Positions 1 to 9,550 of a stretch of 64,000 bases of DNA are shown here, piece by piece; the stretch's first letter is position 1; every line of letters starts with the position of its first letter. A program made the position numbers and the translations under genes. Below the pieces are notes generated by a model. That model ran no database searches and was not told where the DNA came from. It worked only from the letters and a program-made list of their open reading frames with translations. Origin of the DNA: Hyphomicrobiales bacterium. Its GTDB lineage: Bacteria; Pseudomonadota; Alphaproteobacteria; Rhizobiales; Rhizobiaceae. The stretch lies in NCBI GenBank assembly GCA_900473175.1, contig UCKM01000013.1, positions 151,799 through 215,798 on the forward strand, given 5' to 3'.

Positions 1-62
1 GGGGGGTGGATGGCACAGCCCCTCTTTTGGTAGCGGTTTCATTAAGGTATCGGATTAGCATC

Positions 63-1583
63 ATGACGACGAAGGCAGACAGGGTAAAAGCGCGGCTGCC
101 GCGCGGTTTTGTGGACCGCGCACCGGACGATCTGCGTGCTGCCGAAAAAATGATGGCCGAGATCCGCAAGGTCTATGAGCTCTATGGCTTCGAGCCTGTA
201 GAGACGCCACTCATCGAATATACCGACGCGCTTGGCAAGTTCCTGCCCGATCAGGACCGGCCCAATGAGGGTGTGTTCTCGTTCCAGGACGATGACGAGC
301 AGTGGCTGTCGCTGCGCTATGACCTGACCGCGCCGCTGGCGCGCTATGTCGCCGAGAATTTCGAGAGCATCCCGAAGCCCTATCGCAGCTATCGCGCCGG
401 CTGGGTCTTCCGTAATGAGAAGCCCGGCCCGGGCCGCTTTCGTCAGTTCATGCAATTCGACGCCGACACTGTCGGCGCGCCTTCCGTCTCGGCGGATGCG
501 GAAATGTGCATGATGATGGCCGACGTCATGGAAGCACTGGGCATCAAGCGCGGCGACTATGTGATCCGCGTCAACAACCGTAAGGTGCTCGATGGTGTGC
601 TGGAGGCGATCGGCCTTGGCGGCGATGACAAGGCGGGTCAACGCCTGACCGTGCTGCGTGCGCTCGACAAGCTCGACAAGTTTGGTCCCGATGGGGTGCG
701 CGAACTTCTCGGCAAGGGCCGTCGTGACGAGAGCGGCGATTTCACCAAGGGCGCCGAACTTAGCGATCTCCAGGCATCATACTTATTGGCCGTAATTTTG
801 GGGCAGCCATATCTGGATGCGGGGCGAACCTCCGAAGTTGACCGTTGGAATGAGGCCCTGGGTTCAAACGTGGCGCACCAAGGTTTCGCCGAGCTTGATG
901 ATATCCACCATCTTGTGGTGGCGGCGGGTTATGAGGGGCGTGTCAAGATCGATCGATCGGTCGTACGCGGTCTGGAATATTACACCGGCCCCGTTTTTGA
1001 AGCCGAATTGACCTTCGATGTCACCAACGAGAAGGGTGAGAAGGTGGTGTTCGGCTCGGTTGGCGGCGGTGGGCGCTATGACGGTCTTGTCTCGCGGTTT
1101 CGCGGCGAGCCCGTACCGGCGACCGGTTTTTCCATCGGCGTTTCGCGTCTGATGACAGCGTTGAAAAACCTCGGTAAGCTCGACACGTCCGACAATATCG
1201 GCCCGGTCGTCGTTCTTGTCATGGATCGCGACACGCCAAGCCTCGGCCGCTATCAGAAGATGGTTTCGGATCTTCGCCAGGCTGGCATCCGCGCCGAGAT
1301 GTATCTTGGCGGCTCCGGCATGAAGCCGCAAATGAAATATGCCGATCGGCGCGGCGCGCCTTGCGTGATCATCCAGGGGTCGCAGGAACGCGAAAATGGC
1401 GAAGTGCAAATCAAGGATCTGATCGAAGGCGCCCGGCTATCCGCAGAAATTGAAGACAATGTGACCTGGCGCGAGAGCCGCCCGGCGCAGATCACTGCCA
1501 AGGAAAGCGAGCTCGTGGCCGAGGTACGCAAGATACTCGAGGCACAGGCCGAGGATCGCGCCAAGATTGCCGGGGCAAGCTAA
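63..1583 (+). CDS. hisS: Histidyl-tRNA synthetase
   Basis: Cytosolic class II aminoacyl-tRNA synthetase that charges tRNA-His with histidine using ATP. The 506-residue product shows class II motif 2 ([14 protein letters not shown], around residue 118), the histidine-binding block [11 protein letters not shown], the GGGRYDGLV block (around 335-343) and a C-terminal anticodon-binding domain of alpha/beta type. The frame stays open upstream to base 6, but the ATG at 63 gives the usual N-terminus ([15 protein letters not shown]) and is preferred. Its neighbours hisZ and hisG lie downstream on the same strand, an arrangement typical of Rhizobiales. A stretch near 775-880, in the insertion domain, uses codons unlike the rest of the gene. 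Confidence 0.97.
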   Translation: MTTKADRVKARLPRGFVDRAPDDLRAAEKMMAEIRKVYELYGFEPVETPLIEYTDALGKFLPDQDRPNEGVFSFQDDDEQWLSLRYDLTAPLARYVAENFESIPKPYRSYRAGWVFRNEKPGPGRFRQFMQFDADTVGAPSVSADAEMCMMMADVMEALGIKRGDYVIRVNNRKVLDGVLEAIGLGGDDKAGQRLTVLRALDKLDKFGPDGVRELLGKGRRDESGDFTKGAELSDLQASYLLAVILGQPYLDAGRTSEVDRWNEALGSNVAHQGFAELDDIHHLVVAAGYEGRVKIDRSVVRGLEYYTGPVFEAELTFDVTNEKGEKVVFGSVGGGGRYDGLVSRFRGEPVPATGFSIGVSRLMTALKNLGKLDTSDNIGPVVVLVMDRDTPSLGRYQKMVSDLRQAGIRAEMYLGGSGMKPQMKYADRRGAPCVIIQGSQERENGEVQIKDLIEGARLSAEIEDNVTWRESRPAQITAKESELVAEVRKILEAQAEDRAKIAGAS

Positions 1584-1604
1584 TTCATATGCTGGTGCTT
1601 GCGA

Positions 1605-1762
1605 TACCCCCCTCCGGGCTGCCGCCCATCTCCCCCACAAGGGGGGAGATCGAATTGACAGTGGCGCTGCGCCCATCTCTAACCGGTCGCATTTATTCGA
1701 GACGCTTAATACGGCTGATCTCCCCCCTTGTGGGGGAGATGTCCGGCAGGACAGAGGGGGGT
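1605..1762. repeat. Palindromic intergenic repeat element
   Basis: About 158 bp between hisS and hisZ form a long imperfect inverted repeat. Two 23-bp blocks at 1628-1650 and 1718-1740 are exact reverse complements of each other; each is itself a near-palindrome built on CTCCCCC and GGGGGAG. The outer arms (acccccctc...ctgcc at 1605 onward and its complement ending at 1762) also match imperfectly. Such short GC-rich palindromic intergenic elements are dispersed in rhizobial genomes; membership of a named family is not claimed. The transcript could fold into a strong hairpin between the two cistrons. Confidence 0.85.
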
Positions 1763-1791
1763 GAAAGACGCCCATCCGTGGGGATGGTGCG

Positions 1792-2922
1792 TTGACCGCC
1801 TCGCGCGCCCCCGCATTTTCCGCAGAACTCGCCGCGCTGATTGCGGGGCGCGATGCGGAGCTTGTCGATATTCCGGTGATCCAACCGGCCGACCAGTTTC
1901 TGGATATGGCCGGCGAGGATTTGCGTCGCCGCATTTTTCTGACCGAAAACGAGAACGGTCAGAGCCTGTGCCTGCGACCCGAATTCACCATTCCGGTTTG
2001 CCGCAACCATATCGAGCGCAATGCCGCGACGCCGAAACGCTATGCCTATCTTGGTGAAGTGTTTCGCCAGCGCCGCGAAGGTGGCAACGAGTTTTTCCAG
2101 GCCGGTATCGAGGATCTCGGCGATGCCAATCGGGCGAGGGCAGACGCGCGCTCGCTTTCCGATGCGATCGCCGCCATTCGCCTTGTCGCGCCGCGCGTCG
2201 AACTCGAAACACTGCTCGGGGATCAGGCAATCTTCGAGGCCGTGCTCGCCGCGCTCGGCCTGCCGCGCGGCTGGCAGAAGAAGCTTGCCCGCGCCTTCGG
2301 CAATCCGGGCCAGTTGAAGAGCCTGCTCGAGGACCTTTCCTCCGACCGCCAGAACGGCTCGCTGCCAGATCGCCTTGGCGCGCTGGTTGCCAAGGGCGAT
2401 GAAGCCGGGTTGGCCGCTGAACTGGAACAGGACATGCAGAAGGCGGGTATCTCGCCTGGTGCCGGTCGCGCGCCAATCGAAATCGCGCGCCGCTTGATCG
2501 AGAAGGCCAATCTCGCCTCGGTCAAACTGCCCGCAAGGACGATCCAGGCTCTGGAGAATTTCCTCGCCATCCGCGTTCCCTTGCAGTCGGCCGCCGGTCA
2601 TTTGCTGACGTTCGCCCGCGACAACGAATTCGATCTTGGTTTGGCGCTGGAACAGTTCGAAGCGCGTGCCGTCTCGGTTGTCGAGGCCGGTATCGGGCAC
2701 GAGAACATCATCTATGATGCCGCTTTTGGCCGCCCGCTGGATTATTATACCGGGCTCGTCTACGAGACGCGGGCACTAAGCAATCCCGGTATCGGTGCGA
2801 TCGTCGGTGGGGGCCGCTATGACCGCCTGCTGACCATGCTCGGCGCCGTCGGCTCGATTCCAGGCGTCGGATTTTCGATCTGGCTCGACCGGCTCGAACA
2901 GATCGCGGGAGATGCGCAATGA
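1792..2922 (+). CDS. hisZ: ATP phosphoribosyltransferase regulatory subunit HisZ
   Basis: HisRS-like regulatory subunit that pairs with the short form of HisG to make the first enzyme of histidine biosynthesis. The 376 residues resemble a class II synthetase catalytic domain ([13 protein letters not shown] block, [22 protein letters not shown]) but lack the anticodon-binding C-terminal domain of HisS. The start is taken as TTG at 1792, since no ATG in frame lies nearby. The stop overlaps the hisG start (ATGA at 2919-2922), which implies translational coupling and matched subunit production. The palindromic repeat ends 29 bases upstream of the start. Confidence 0.95.
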   Translation: MTASRAPAFSAELAALIAGRDAELVDIPVIQPADQFLDMAGEDLRRRIFLTENENGQSLCLRPEFTIPVCRNHIERNAATPKRYAYLGEVFRQRREGGNEFFQAGIEDLGDANRARADARSLSDAIAAIRLVAPRVELETLLGDQAIFEAVLAALGLPRGWQKKLARAFGNPGQLKSLLEDLSSDRQNGSLPDRLGALVAKGDEAGLAAELEQDMQKAGISPGAGRAPIEIARRLIEKANLASVKLPARTIQALENFLAIRVPLQSAAGHLLTFARDNEFDLGLALEQFEARAVSVVEAGIGHENIIYDAAFGRPLDYYTGLVYETRALSNPGIGAIVGGGRYDRLLTMLGAVGSIPGVGFSIWLDRLEQIAGDAQ

Positions 2923-3617
2923 CCATCACATTGGCGCTTCCCTCGAAAGGCCGCCTGAAGGAAAAGGCGCTCGAGGTGCTCGAGAACGCTGGGCTCAGTG
3001 TCGTGCTGCCAAAGGACCAGCGCAATTACCGGGCGCAGGTCAAAGGCAACAATCAGATCGATATCCTGTTTCTCTCGGCATCCGAGATCGCGCGCGAGCT
3101 CGGCTATGGCAGCGTCGACCTTGGCGTGACAGGGGAGGACCTGATCCGCGAAACCCTGTCTTCTGCCGACGAACGGGTCCAGATCGAGGCCCGGCTTGGC
3201 TTTGGTCATGCGGACGTCGTCGTCGCGGTTCCGGAGGTTTGGTACGATGTGTCGACCATGGCCGACCTTGACGATGTCGCTGCCGATTTTCGCCAGCGTC
3301 ACGGCCGGCGCCTGCGCATCGCCACCAAATACTGGCGGCTGACACAACAGTTCTTCTCGCAAATGCACGGGATTCAGGTTTATCGCATCGTCGAAAGCCT
3401 CGGCGCCACCGAGGGGGCGCCCGCTTCGGGTGCCGCCGACATCATCGTCGACATCACCTCGACCGGCTCGACGCTGCGCGCCAACCATCTCAAGATTCTG
3501 GAGGATGGTGTGATCCTGAATTCGCAAGCATGTCTGGTTTCATCGCGCAATACCGCTGAAGCGAGCGCGGTCGCAGACCTGTCGGGACGCATTAAGGCAG
3601 CACTCATCAAAGCCTGA
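2919..3617 (+). CDS. hisG: ATP phosphoribosyltransferase, short form (catalytic)
   Basis: Catalyses the first committed step of histidine synthesis, condensing ATP with PRPP. At 232 residues it is the short form, which lacks the C-terminal feedback domain and depends on HisZ. Visible landmarks are the N-terminus [16 protein letters not shown], the [10 protein letters not shown] block and the PRPP-binding region around [16 protein letters not shown]. The start overlaps the hisZ stop by four bases. No clear terminator follows; the next gene (msrB) starts about 110 bases on and is functionally unrelated. Confidence 0.97.
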   Translation: MTITLALPSKGRLKEKALEVLENAGLSVVLPKDQRNYRAQVKGNNQIDILFLSASEIARELGYGSVDLGVTGEDLIRETLSSADERVQIEARLGFGHADVVVAVPEVWYDVSTMADLDDVAADFRQRHGRRLRIATKYWRLTQQFFSQMHGIQVYRIVESLGATEGAPASGAADIIVDITSTGSTLRANHLKILEDGVILNSQACLVSSRNTAEASAVADLSGRIKAALIKA

Positions 3618-3728
3618 TCCTATCAACTCTCTGTGATTCTGCCGGCATTTGTAACCTTTCCGGCCATCGATACGTATTTCCCTGCAGATACCGAGCTTCC
3701 TCGGTATAATGGCAGCGGGAGTTTAGAG

Positions 3729-4223
3729 ATGATGACACGTCGAACACTGTTTGGCGGCGCGATCGCCGGGCTGGGTGCCCTGGTGGCAACGCGATTTGCA
3801 CATGCGCCGAGGGCCGAGGCGGCCGGTTCATTCGAAGTCGAACACACCGATGCGGAATGGAAAAAACTGCTGACGCCCGAACAATATTACGTCTTGCGCG
3901 AGGAAGGCACGGAGCGGCCCTTCACCAGCCCGCTCAACCATGAAAAACGCAAAGGTGTTTTCACCTGCGCCGGCTGTGACCTGCCGCTTTTCGATTCCGA
4001 TACCAAATTCGACAGCGGCACGGGTTGGCCGAGTTTCTGGCTGCCGATCAAGGGTGCGGTTAATGAGACCTCGGATTCATCCTTCGGTATGACCCGCACG
4101 GCTGTCGAATGCCATCGCTGCGGCGGCCATCTCGGTCATGTCTTTGACGATGGACCAAAGCCGACGGGGCTGCGCTACTGTATGAACGGCGTTGCGCTCA
4201 ATTTCAAACCTGTAGCTGCTTAA
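3729..4223 (+). CDS. msrB: Exported peptide-methionine (R)-S-oxide reductase MsrB
   Basis: Reduces the R epimer of methionine sulfoxide in proteins. The 164-residue product begins with a twin-arginine type signal (MMTRRTLFGGAIAGLGALVA), so it is likely exported folded to the periplasm. The MsrB fold is complete: zinc-type CxxC pairs (CAGC and CHRC) and the catalytic cysteine in RYCMNGVALNF near the C-terminus. An upstream in-frame start at 3633 exists, but it would bury the Tat signal behind 32 residues; 3729 or 3732 is preferred. It sits 20 bases before an exported msrA on the same strand, suggesting a paired periplasmic repair module. Confidence 0.93.
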   Translation: MMTRRTLFGGAIAGLGALVATRFAHAPRAEAAGSFEVEHTDAEWKKLLTPEQYYVLREEGTERPFTSPLNHEKRKGVFTCAGCDLPLFDSDTKFDSGTGWPSFWLPIKGAVNETSDSSFGMTRTAVECHRCGGHLGHVFDDGPKPTGLRYCMNGVALNFKPVAA

Positions 4224-4243
4224 GCATGCAAAGGATCAAGCCT

Positions 4244-4933
4244 ATGAGGTTCCATCATCTTCTGCTGGCCACCGCACTCCTTTTGACACCGGGCTTCGCC
4301 CTGGCCGGCGAAACCGTAACAATGGTTCCGCCTCCCGCCGTCGACCAGGCGGCTACTGACAAGTCCGAGACCATTGTTCTCGCCGGTGGCTGTTTCTGGG
4401 GTGTCCAGGGCGTTTATCAGCACGTAAAGGGCGTAACGAGCGCCGTATCCGGTTATTCTGGCGGCAAAAAGGATGCAGCAAGCTATGAGATTGTCAGCGG
4501 CGGAGATACCGGCCATGCAGAGTCGGTGAAGGTGACGTTCGATCCCAAGGTCGTAAGCCTCGGAAAAATCCTGCAGGTCTATTTCTCCGTCGCCCATAAT
4601 CCAACCGAACTCAATCGTCAGGGTCCGGATTCCGGAACGCAATACCGCTCGGCGATCTTTACCACTAGCGCTGATCAGGAGAAGATTGCAAAGGCCTATA
4701 TCGCACAGCTCGACAAGGCGAAGGCCTATCCCGACCCAATTGTTACGAAAGTCTCGTCGCTGGATCAGTTCTACCCTGCCGAAGCCTATCACCAGGACTA
4801 TGCGACGCTGCATCCATCGCAGCCCTACATTGCTTATTATGATCTGCCGAAGATCGCGAACCTTAGTAAGCTCTTCCCGCAAGAGTACCGCTCGAAGCCG
4901 GTGCTGGTGAGCGAAGCCAATACATCGAATTGA
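4244..4933 (+). CDS. msrA: Exported peptide-methionine (S)-S-oxide reductase MsrA
   Basis: Reduces the S epimer of methionine sulfoxide. The catalytic motif GGCFWG is present just after a Sec-type signal peptide (MRFHHLLLATALLLTPGFALA), so the enzyme is predicted periplasmic. Downstream blocks VSGYSGG, GHAESV and QYRSAIF are typical of the family. The ATG at 4244 has an AAAGGA ribosome site eight bases upstream and is preferred over the ATG at 4226, which has none. Length is 229 residues. It forms a likely operon with msrB and ends at a strong hairpin terminator. Confidence 0.93.
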   Translation: MRFHHLLLATALLLTPGFALAGETVTMVPPPAVDQAATDKSETIVLAGGCFWGVQGVYQHVKGVTSAVSGYSGGKKDAASYEIVSGGDTGHAESVKVTFDPKVVSLGKILQVYFSVAHNPTELNRQGPDSGTQYRSAIFTTSADQEKIAKAYIAQLDKAKAYPDPIVTKVSSLDQFYPAEAYHQDYATLHPSQPYIAYYDLPKIANLSKLFPQEYRSKPVLVSEANTSN

Positions 4934-4945
4934 GAATAACATAAT

Positions 4946-4975
4946 AAAAAAGGCCGCTCGATGCGGCCTTTTTCA
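4946..4975. terminator. Bidirectional rho-independent terminator (msrA / doxX)
   Basis: The stem AAAAAGGCCGC with TCGAT loop and GCGGCCTTTTT carries A/T runs on both sides, so it can stop transcription from msrA on the plus strand and from the DoxX gene arriving on the minus strand. It lies in the 60-base gap between these convergent genes. Confidence 0.9.
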
Positions 4976-4993
4976 ATCGTAATCGATCTGATG

Positions 4994-5371
4994 TCAGCCG
5001 CGCTTGGCGTCGACCGAAAGCGCTCCCGCGCCATACTGGGCGAGGACGAAGAAGCCGCCCGCGATCGCGAGGTTCTTGAAGAACTGGGTACCTTCGAATG
5101 GCGAGAAATGGCCAACGAAGGCAGCGGCAATGGTGAAGAGGCCGAGCAGCACCGCGGCGTAACGGGTCTGGAAGCCGACGAGAACGGCAAGGCCGCCGAG
5201 GAGTTCCACCAGGCCGACAATGACAGCGGTGATGGTTGGCAATGGCAGGCCCTTCGAGGCGAAGTATCCGGCGGTGCCGGCAATGGCAGTCAGCTTGCCG
5301 AAGCCAGCTGGGATAAACAGGATCGAAAGCAGTACGCGGCTGATCAGCGTGACTATGGCATTGTTGGACAT
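4994..5371 (-). CDS. DoxX family membrane protein
   Basis: Small integral membrane protein of 125 residues with about four hydrophobic segments: LISRVLLSILFIPAGFGKL, ITAVIVGLVELLGGLAVLVG, AAVLLGLFTIAAAFVGHF and LAIAGGFFVLAQYGAG. DoxX-family proteins are often linked to redox or thiol stress, but the precise substrate is unknown. The start chosen at 5371 (MSNNAIVTL) has a GGAGACG ribosome site in the preceding bases; the longer frame to 5428 lacks one. It lies downstream of fumC on the same strand, 109 bases away, and converges on msrA. Confidence 0.88.
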   Translation of the reverse strand: MSNNAIVTLISRVLLSILFIPAGFGKLTAIAGTAGYFASKGLPLPTITAVIVGLVELLGGLAVLVGFQTRYAAVLLGLFTIAAAFVGHFSPFEGTQFFKNLAIAGGFFVLAQYGAGALSVDAKRG

Positions 5372-5480
5372 AGGGAAGACGTCTCCAGGGTTTGTCGTAA
5401 CAGCCCAATAGCTAAAACTGATTGTCAAACAAAGCCACTAATTTCTCTACAGATTGTTCACAGTAAAATGATTTTCCAAC

Positions 5481-6872
5481 TCACGCCGGCGCAATCATGC
5501 GTTCTGGACGAACCAGACGATCGTAATCCTCTGCCGAGACATGACCGCTGGCGAGCGCTTCCTCGCGCAATGTCGTGCCGTTCTTGTGCGCGGTCTTGGC
5601 AATTTTAGCAGCGTTGTCATAACCGATTGCCGGAGCGAGCGCGGTGACGAGCATCAGCGAGCGCTCGAGCAGATCCTTGATGCGGACTTCATCCGCCTCG
5701 ATACCTTCGACGCAATTGTCGGCAAAGGAAACCATGGAATCGGCAAGAAGACGGATCGACTGGAGAACGTTGAGCGCGATGACCGGCTTGAACACGTTGA
5801 GTTCGAAATGGCCCTGGCTAGCGGCAACGGTCACGGTGGTCTGGTTGCCGAATACCTGCGTGGCGACCATGGTCAATGCCTCCGCCTGGGTCGGGTTGAC
5901 CTTGCCCGGCATGATCGACGAACCCGGTTCGTTTTCCGGCAGTTTCAACTCGCCAAGCCCGGAACGCGGACCGGAGCCAAGGAAGCGGATATCGTTGGCG
6001 ATCTTGAACAGATCAGTGGCGAGAGCATTGAGGCTGCCATGGAAGTTGGCCAGCGCCCCTTGGCTGGCGAGCGCCTCGAATTTGTTCGGGGCGGTCTTGA
6101 AGGGCAGGCCGGTAATGTCCGACACGGCTTCAGCAAAGCCGGTATCGAAGCCAACGGGCGCGTTGAGGCCGGTTCCAACCGCCGTGCCACCCTGTGCCAG
6201 CAGGAACACGTCGGCGAGGCCCTGTTCAATGCGCTTGCGTGCGAATTCGAGCGCGGCGCGATAGCCGGAGAACTCCTGACCAAGCGTTACCGGGGTCGCG
6301 TCTTGGGTATGCGTACGGCCGATCTTGATGATGTCGGCAAAGGCCTTCTCTTTCTTGGCAAGCGCCTCTGTCAGATGATCGAGGGCAGGGTAGAGCCGCT
6401 TCGTCGTCTCCATAGCCGTTGCGATATGGATCGCGGTCGGGAACGTGTCGTTGGACGACTGGCTCATATTGACGTGATCGTTCGGATGAACCGGCTTCTT
6501 CGAACCCTTCGTTCCACCCAGCATCTCGATGGCGCGGTTGGAAATGACTTCGTTGGCATTCATGTTCGACTGGGTGCCGGAACCCGTCTGCCAGACGACG
6601 AGGGGGAAATGATCGTCAAGCTTGCCTTCGATGACTTCTTCGGCGGCGACAGTGATGGCGCGGCCAATCACTTCGTCGATTTTGCCGAGTGCGAGGTTCG
6701 TTTCCGCAGCGGCGCGCTTGGCGATACCGAGGGCCCGCACCAGTGGAACGGGCATCCTTTCGCCGCCGATCTTGAAATTATGCAGCGACCGTTCGGTCTG
6801 CGCGCCCCAGTATTTGTCAGCAGCGACTTCGATGGGACCAAAAGTATCTGTCTCGGTACGGGTAGAACTCAT
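5481..6872 (-). CDS. fumC: Fumarate hydratase class II
   Basis: Iron-independent fumarase that interconverts fumarate and L-malate in the TCA cycle. The 463-residue product carries the superfamily signature [11 protein letters not shown], the N-terminal block [20 protein letters not shown] segment ([19 protein letters not shown]) and [14 protein letters not shown]. The ATG at 6872 ([12 protein letters not shown]) has AGGAAA upstream and gives the usual N-terminus; the frame runs open for 31 more codons without family similarity. Length is normal for class II enzymes. It is transcribed alone or with the DoxX gene downstream. Confidence 0.97.
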   Translation of the reverse strand: MSSTRTETDTFGPIEVAADKYWGAQTERSLHNFKIGGERMPVPLVRALGIAKRAAAETNLALGKIDEVIGRAITVAAEEVIEGKLDDHFPLVVWQTGSGTQSNMNANEVISNRAIEMLGGTKGSKKPVHPNDHVNMSQSSNDTFPTAIHIATAMETTKRLYPALDHLTEALAKKEKAFADIIKIGRTHTQDATPVTLGQEFSGYRAALEFARKRIEQGLADVFLLAQGGTAVGTGLNAPVGFDTGFAEAVSDITGLPFKTAPNKFEALASQGALANFHGSLNALATDLFKIANDIRFLGSGPRSGLGELKLPENEPGSSIMPGKVNPTQAEALTMVATQVFGNQTTVTVAASQGHFELNVFKPVIALNVLQSIRLLADSMVSFADNCVEGIEADEVRIKDLLERSLMLVTALAPAIGYDNAAKIAKTAHKNGTTLREEALASGHVSAEDYDRLVRPERMIAPA

Positions 6873-7036
6873 CGTGTAAATTTCCTGGTGGGAGTTGGCA
6901 TGAGCACTACTGCGAAGCTCCCCGGGAGGCAAGGTTCGCGAGGCAAATGTTGGAATGGAATTCACGCCGTCTTGGGATAAAATCGATTAGACGTAGGGAA
7001 GCCGAGAGCCCTCTGCAATTTAGTGAGACTAGCACG

Positions 7037-7978
7037 CTAACCTTTGAATACCACTTCCCGGTGATACTTTAAAAACTGATGGTGCGGGCGATCCTCATGC
7101 CTTTTAGGCAGTCTTAGCTGAAGATCTACATTCAAAAGTCTCTGAACAGTGTCAGGAACTGAATGTCTTGCGATAAGTAGGCCGTAGTCATCATCGATAG
7201 ATACTAGTCCCCGATCGAACATCCAATGCATTGTTCCTGATAGCGCTAGACCATTGCGGACGCTGTCAGGGCCGCTATCGATCACTGGCCTAATATGCGC
7301 AGCTTGAACTTCAGAACGTCCGCCGCCGTTGATGAGTTTTAAACCAGTCATTGCGCACGTATCTTAGTAAGCATTCTTGATTGCGGCTGAAAAGGCGCGG
7401 TCTCGGAAAGGTCGTTGTATGATCTGGGTTACCATCCTTCGGGGTTGAGTTTCTGGTTCAAAATAAGCTTGGGATTCCCCGAACCCGAGCGGAGTAGGAG
7501 CCGCCTCCGGCACATCCGCAATTCGGGTCCTCTCCCTGAAGCCGAGGACATGGGCAAATCCAGCTTGTAAGATTAGGTCATATTCTTCGTCGGGTATGAG
7601 TCTGATTGCCCGACCAAAGGCACCCTTGTTTGTCGAACCGTCATTTTTGCGGAGCGAACTTTCAAAATAATGGCCCTCTTCTTTAAACGGAACGGGCTCG
7701 TCAAATTCAAGAAAGTCCTCGACTATTGCATAGAAATGGTCCGATAACGTGGGGTCCGGAAGGATATGTGTCAGCCTTGCAGTGGCGAAGTATGCCTGAC
7801 GTCCACCCGAACTTGCGAGATCGGCACTCCGCCGCCTTGGCTCATAATAGAGTATCCAATCACCAACAGCCTGTTCAATCTGCCTCAGATACGTACGCGG
7901 GAAATGATAGCGCTCCTCCGGTAGATCATCATACGTGGGATCGATCTTCGTTATCAGTACTGCTTTGGTCATTTTCAA
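7037..7978 (-). pseudogene. HNH endonuclease with N-terminal EVE/PUA-like domain, broken by one in-frame stop
   Basis: Two open segments lie in the same frame on the minus strand, separated by one TAA at about 7364-7366. The upstream part (204 codons, 7364-7978) resembles the N-terminal region of a family of roughly 300-residue restriction-type HNH proteins (YHFPRTYLRQIEQAVGDW, then ARLTHILPDP). The downstream part (7037-7351) holds the HNH core (EVQAAHIRPVIDSGPDS, NGLALSGTMHWMFDRGL). Reading across gives KNAY, stop, DTCAMTGLKLI, where relatives have AYDxRCAVTG. So a single sense codon appears to have mutated to TAA, with no frameshift or loss. The gene is either a recent pseudogene or read through; two separate short products are less likely. 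The family comparison is from memory. Confidence 0.8.
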
Positions 7979-8068
7979 AAACTACGTGCGAGTAACATTA
8001 TCTGACTAATATTGGCTAGTTCGTGATAATTTTGAACTTGAAAGTTTTGATGTGTGGGGAGGACAATC

Positions 8069-8479
8069 ATGGCCACGCATGAAGCAAGGACCCTTCAGAT
8101 TTCAATCGGGCGCAACTGGAAGGACGTGTACGATTTTGCCAGTGTGCCGGAAAACCTGCCGCAATGGGCGTCGGGCCTGACATCCGCTTTGCAAAAATCC
8201 GGCAATGAATGGCTGGCAGATGGTCCGGCCGGCAAGCTTCGATTGCGGTTCGCAGTTGAGAACCCATTCGGGGTGCTTGATCACTGGGTGGTCACGGAAA
8301 CAGGCGAGGAAGTCTACATCCCCCTTCGCGTGGTGGCCAATGGAGAGAACTGCGAGTTGATATTCACCCTGTTCCGCCTGCCTGGCATGGATGATGAGAA
8401 GTTCGCTGCCGATGTCGCGTGGGTGATGCGCGACCTGCAGGCGCTCAAGGACCTCCTCGAAGCACAACTGATAGAGTGA
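8069..8479 (+). CDS. SRPBCC family protein
   Basis: A 136-residue START/Bet v1-type (SRPBCC) protein with a predicted hydrophobic ligand cavity; ligand and role are unknown. Landmarks are the first strand and helix around RTLQISIGRNWKDVYDFASVPENLPQWASG, a pattern typical of polyketide-cyclase/dehydrase-like members, and the closing helix VAWVMRDLQALKDLLE. The ATG at 8069 follows GGGGAGGAC and is preferred over an ATG at 8054. The stop overlaps a possible GTG start of the next gene, so the two are probably co-translated. Confidence 0.85.
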   Translation: MATHEARTLQISIGRNWKDVYDFASVPENLPQWASGLTSALQKSGNEWLADGPAGKLRLRFAVENPFGVLDHWVVTETGEEVYIPLRVVANGENCELIFTLFRLPGMDDEKFAADVAWVMRDLQALKDLLEAQLIE

Positions 8480-8487
8480 GTAAAGTC

Positions 8488-8841
8488 ATGGCCCATTCAG
8501 GCAAAGACAGGCGTATCGACTATATCGAATTCATCGTGGGCGACATCGCTCGCTCGCGCCGCTTTTATGGGGAGGCCTTCGGTTGGACTTTCACCGATTA
8601 CGGGCCAAGCTATTGCGAGTTTTCCGATGGCAATCTCAAGGGCGGTTTCACGACAGAGGGTAGTGCCAAACCCGGCGGCGCACTGATTATCCTCTATGCG
8701 GATGATCTTCCGGAAGCGCTGAAGAAGGTGGAAGCTGCCGGTGGAAGGATCGTGAAGCCTGTTTATGCTTTTCCCGGCGGCCGGCGGTTTCACTTCGCCG
8801 ACCCGGACGGATATGAGCTGGGTATCTGGTCGGATAAATAG
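8488..8841 (+). CDS. VOC family (glyoxalase/bleomycin resistance-like) protein
   Basis: A 117-residue vicinal-oxygen-chelate protein with two beta-alpha-beta-beta-beta modules: IDYIEFIVGDIARSRRFYGEAFGW in the first and LIILYADDLPEALKKVEAAGG in the second, ending HFADPDGYELGIW. This subgroup is usually annotated as VOC or glyoxalase; substrate unknown. The ATG at 8488 is chosen. A GTG at 8476, which overlaps the upstream stop as GTGA, would add four residues and cannot be excluded. Likely in an operon with the SRPBCC gene. Confidence 0.88.
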   Translation: MAHSGKDRRIDYIEFIVGDIARSRRFYGEAFGWTFTDYGPSYCEFSDGNLKGGFTTEGSAKPGGALIILYADDLPEALKKVEAAGGRIVKPVYAFPGGRRFHFADPDGYELGIWSDK

Positions 8842-8857
8842 CCCTTCGATCAACTGG

Positions 8858-8887
8858 CCGACGTCAGGGCGGCCGCCTTGACGTCGG
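8858..8887. terminator. Hairpin between convergent VOC and FMN reductase genes
   Basis: Thirty bases form a 13-bp stem (CCGACGTCA paired with TGACGTCGG, continued by GGC/GCC pairs) with a GGCC loop and one G-T pair. It sits in the 57-base gap between two convergent genes. There is no long T run, so termination efficiency is uncertain, but position and stability fit a bidirectional terminator. Confidence 0.6.
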
Positions 8888-8898
8888 TGAGGGATGGA

Positions 8899-9459
8899 TC
8901 AGGCCGCGCGGGCTGTCTTCAGCGCGTTGGCCCACCATACCAGTTGATCGAGCTGGCTGGTCGCGGCCTCGTTGAGATGCGCGTAGTCGCCAAGCGTCTT
9001 CTCACCTTTGATCACGGTGAGATACTCCGGGTAGGCGATATGAACGCCAGTTTTTACCGATGCGGAGCCCATTTCGACGAAAATCAGTCGCAGCTGCTCT
9101 ATAGCGCGCGCACCGCCAACGCCACCATAGCCCACGAAAGCAACCGGCTTCTGGATGAAGTCGCCAAGGTCGATGGCGTTCTTGAGGACTGCTGTCGGAC
9201 CATGATTGTACTCAGCCACGATAACCACAAAGCCATCGAATTCGCGCAGCTTCTTCTTCCAGCGTTCCGCCGTCTCGTTCTGAGCGGTGGTAGTGCGTTC
9301 CTCACCGAAGAAGTGCATCGGATAGTCGATGAGGTCGAGGATTTCGACCTCGATGTCGCCGCGCTTGCCTGCAAGTTCAGCGACCCATTTGGCAGGATAC
9401 TCGGCAAAGCGGCCGATGCGCGTACTGCCGACGATGATGCCGATTTTGGCTTTGGACAT
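8899..9459 (-). CDS. NADPH-dependent FMN reductase family protein
   Basis: Flavodoxin-like oxidoreductase of 186 residues that probably reduces FMN or quinones with NAD(P)H. It shows the phosphate-binding loop GSTRIGRFAEYPAKW near the N-terminus and the second flavin block EYNHGPTAVLKNAIDLG. The ATG at 9459 follows AGAGGA; the longer frame to 9495 lacks similarity. It is divergent from an HxlR-type regulator across 91 bases, the classic arrangement in which the regulator controls the adjacent oxidoreductase in response to quinones or aldehydes. Confidence 0.9.
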   Translation of the reverse strand: MSKAKIGIIVGSTRIGRFAEYPAKWVAELAGKRGDIEVEILDLIDYPMHFFGEERTTTAQNETAERWKKKLREFDGFVVIVAEYNHGPTAVLKNAIDLGDFIQKPVAFVGYGGVGGARAIEQLRLIFVEMGSASVKTGVHIAYPEYLTVIKGEKTLGDYAHLNEAATSQLDQLVWWANALKTARAA

Positions 9460-9550
9460 GTTCAGAAATCCTCTGTCTTGGGGGGTGGTAACCATTGGTG
9501 CCCGGCGCTATATAAGTGACTGTTCCAAACCCGCGCAAGGAGGCACTTTT

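Noticed and set aside
5541..6980. A 479-codon open frame on the plus strand opposite fumC
   Set aside because: Shadow of the fumC reading frame, whose fumarase signature and length are clear; no motif on the plus strand.
7037..7351. A separate functional 104-residue HNH protein starting at ATG 7351
   Set aside because: No ribosome site precedes that ATG, and the frame is continuous with the upstream domain apart from one stop codon, so a broken single gene is more likely.
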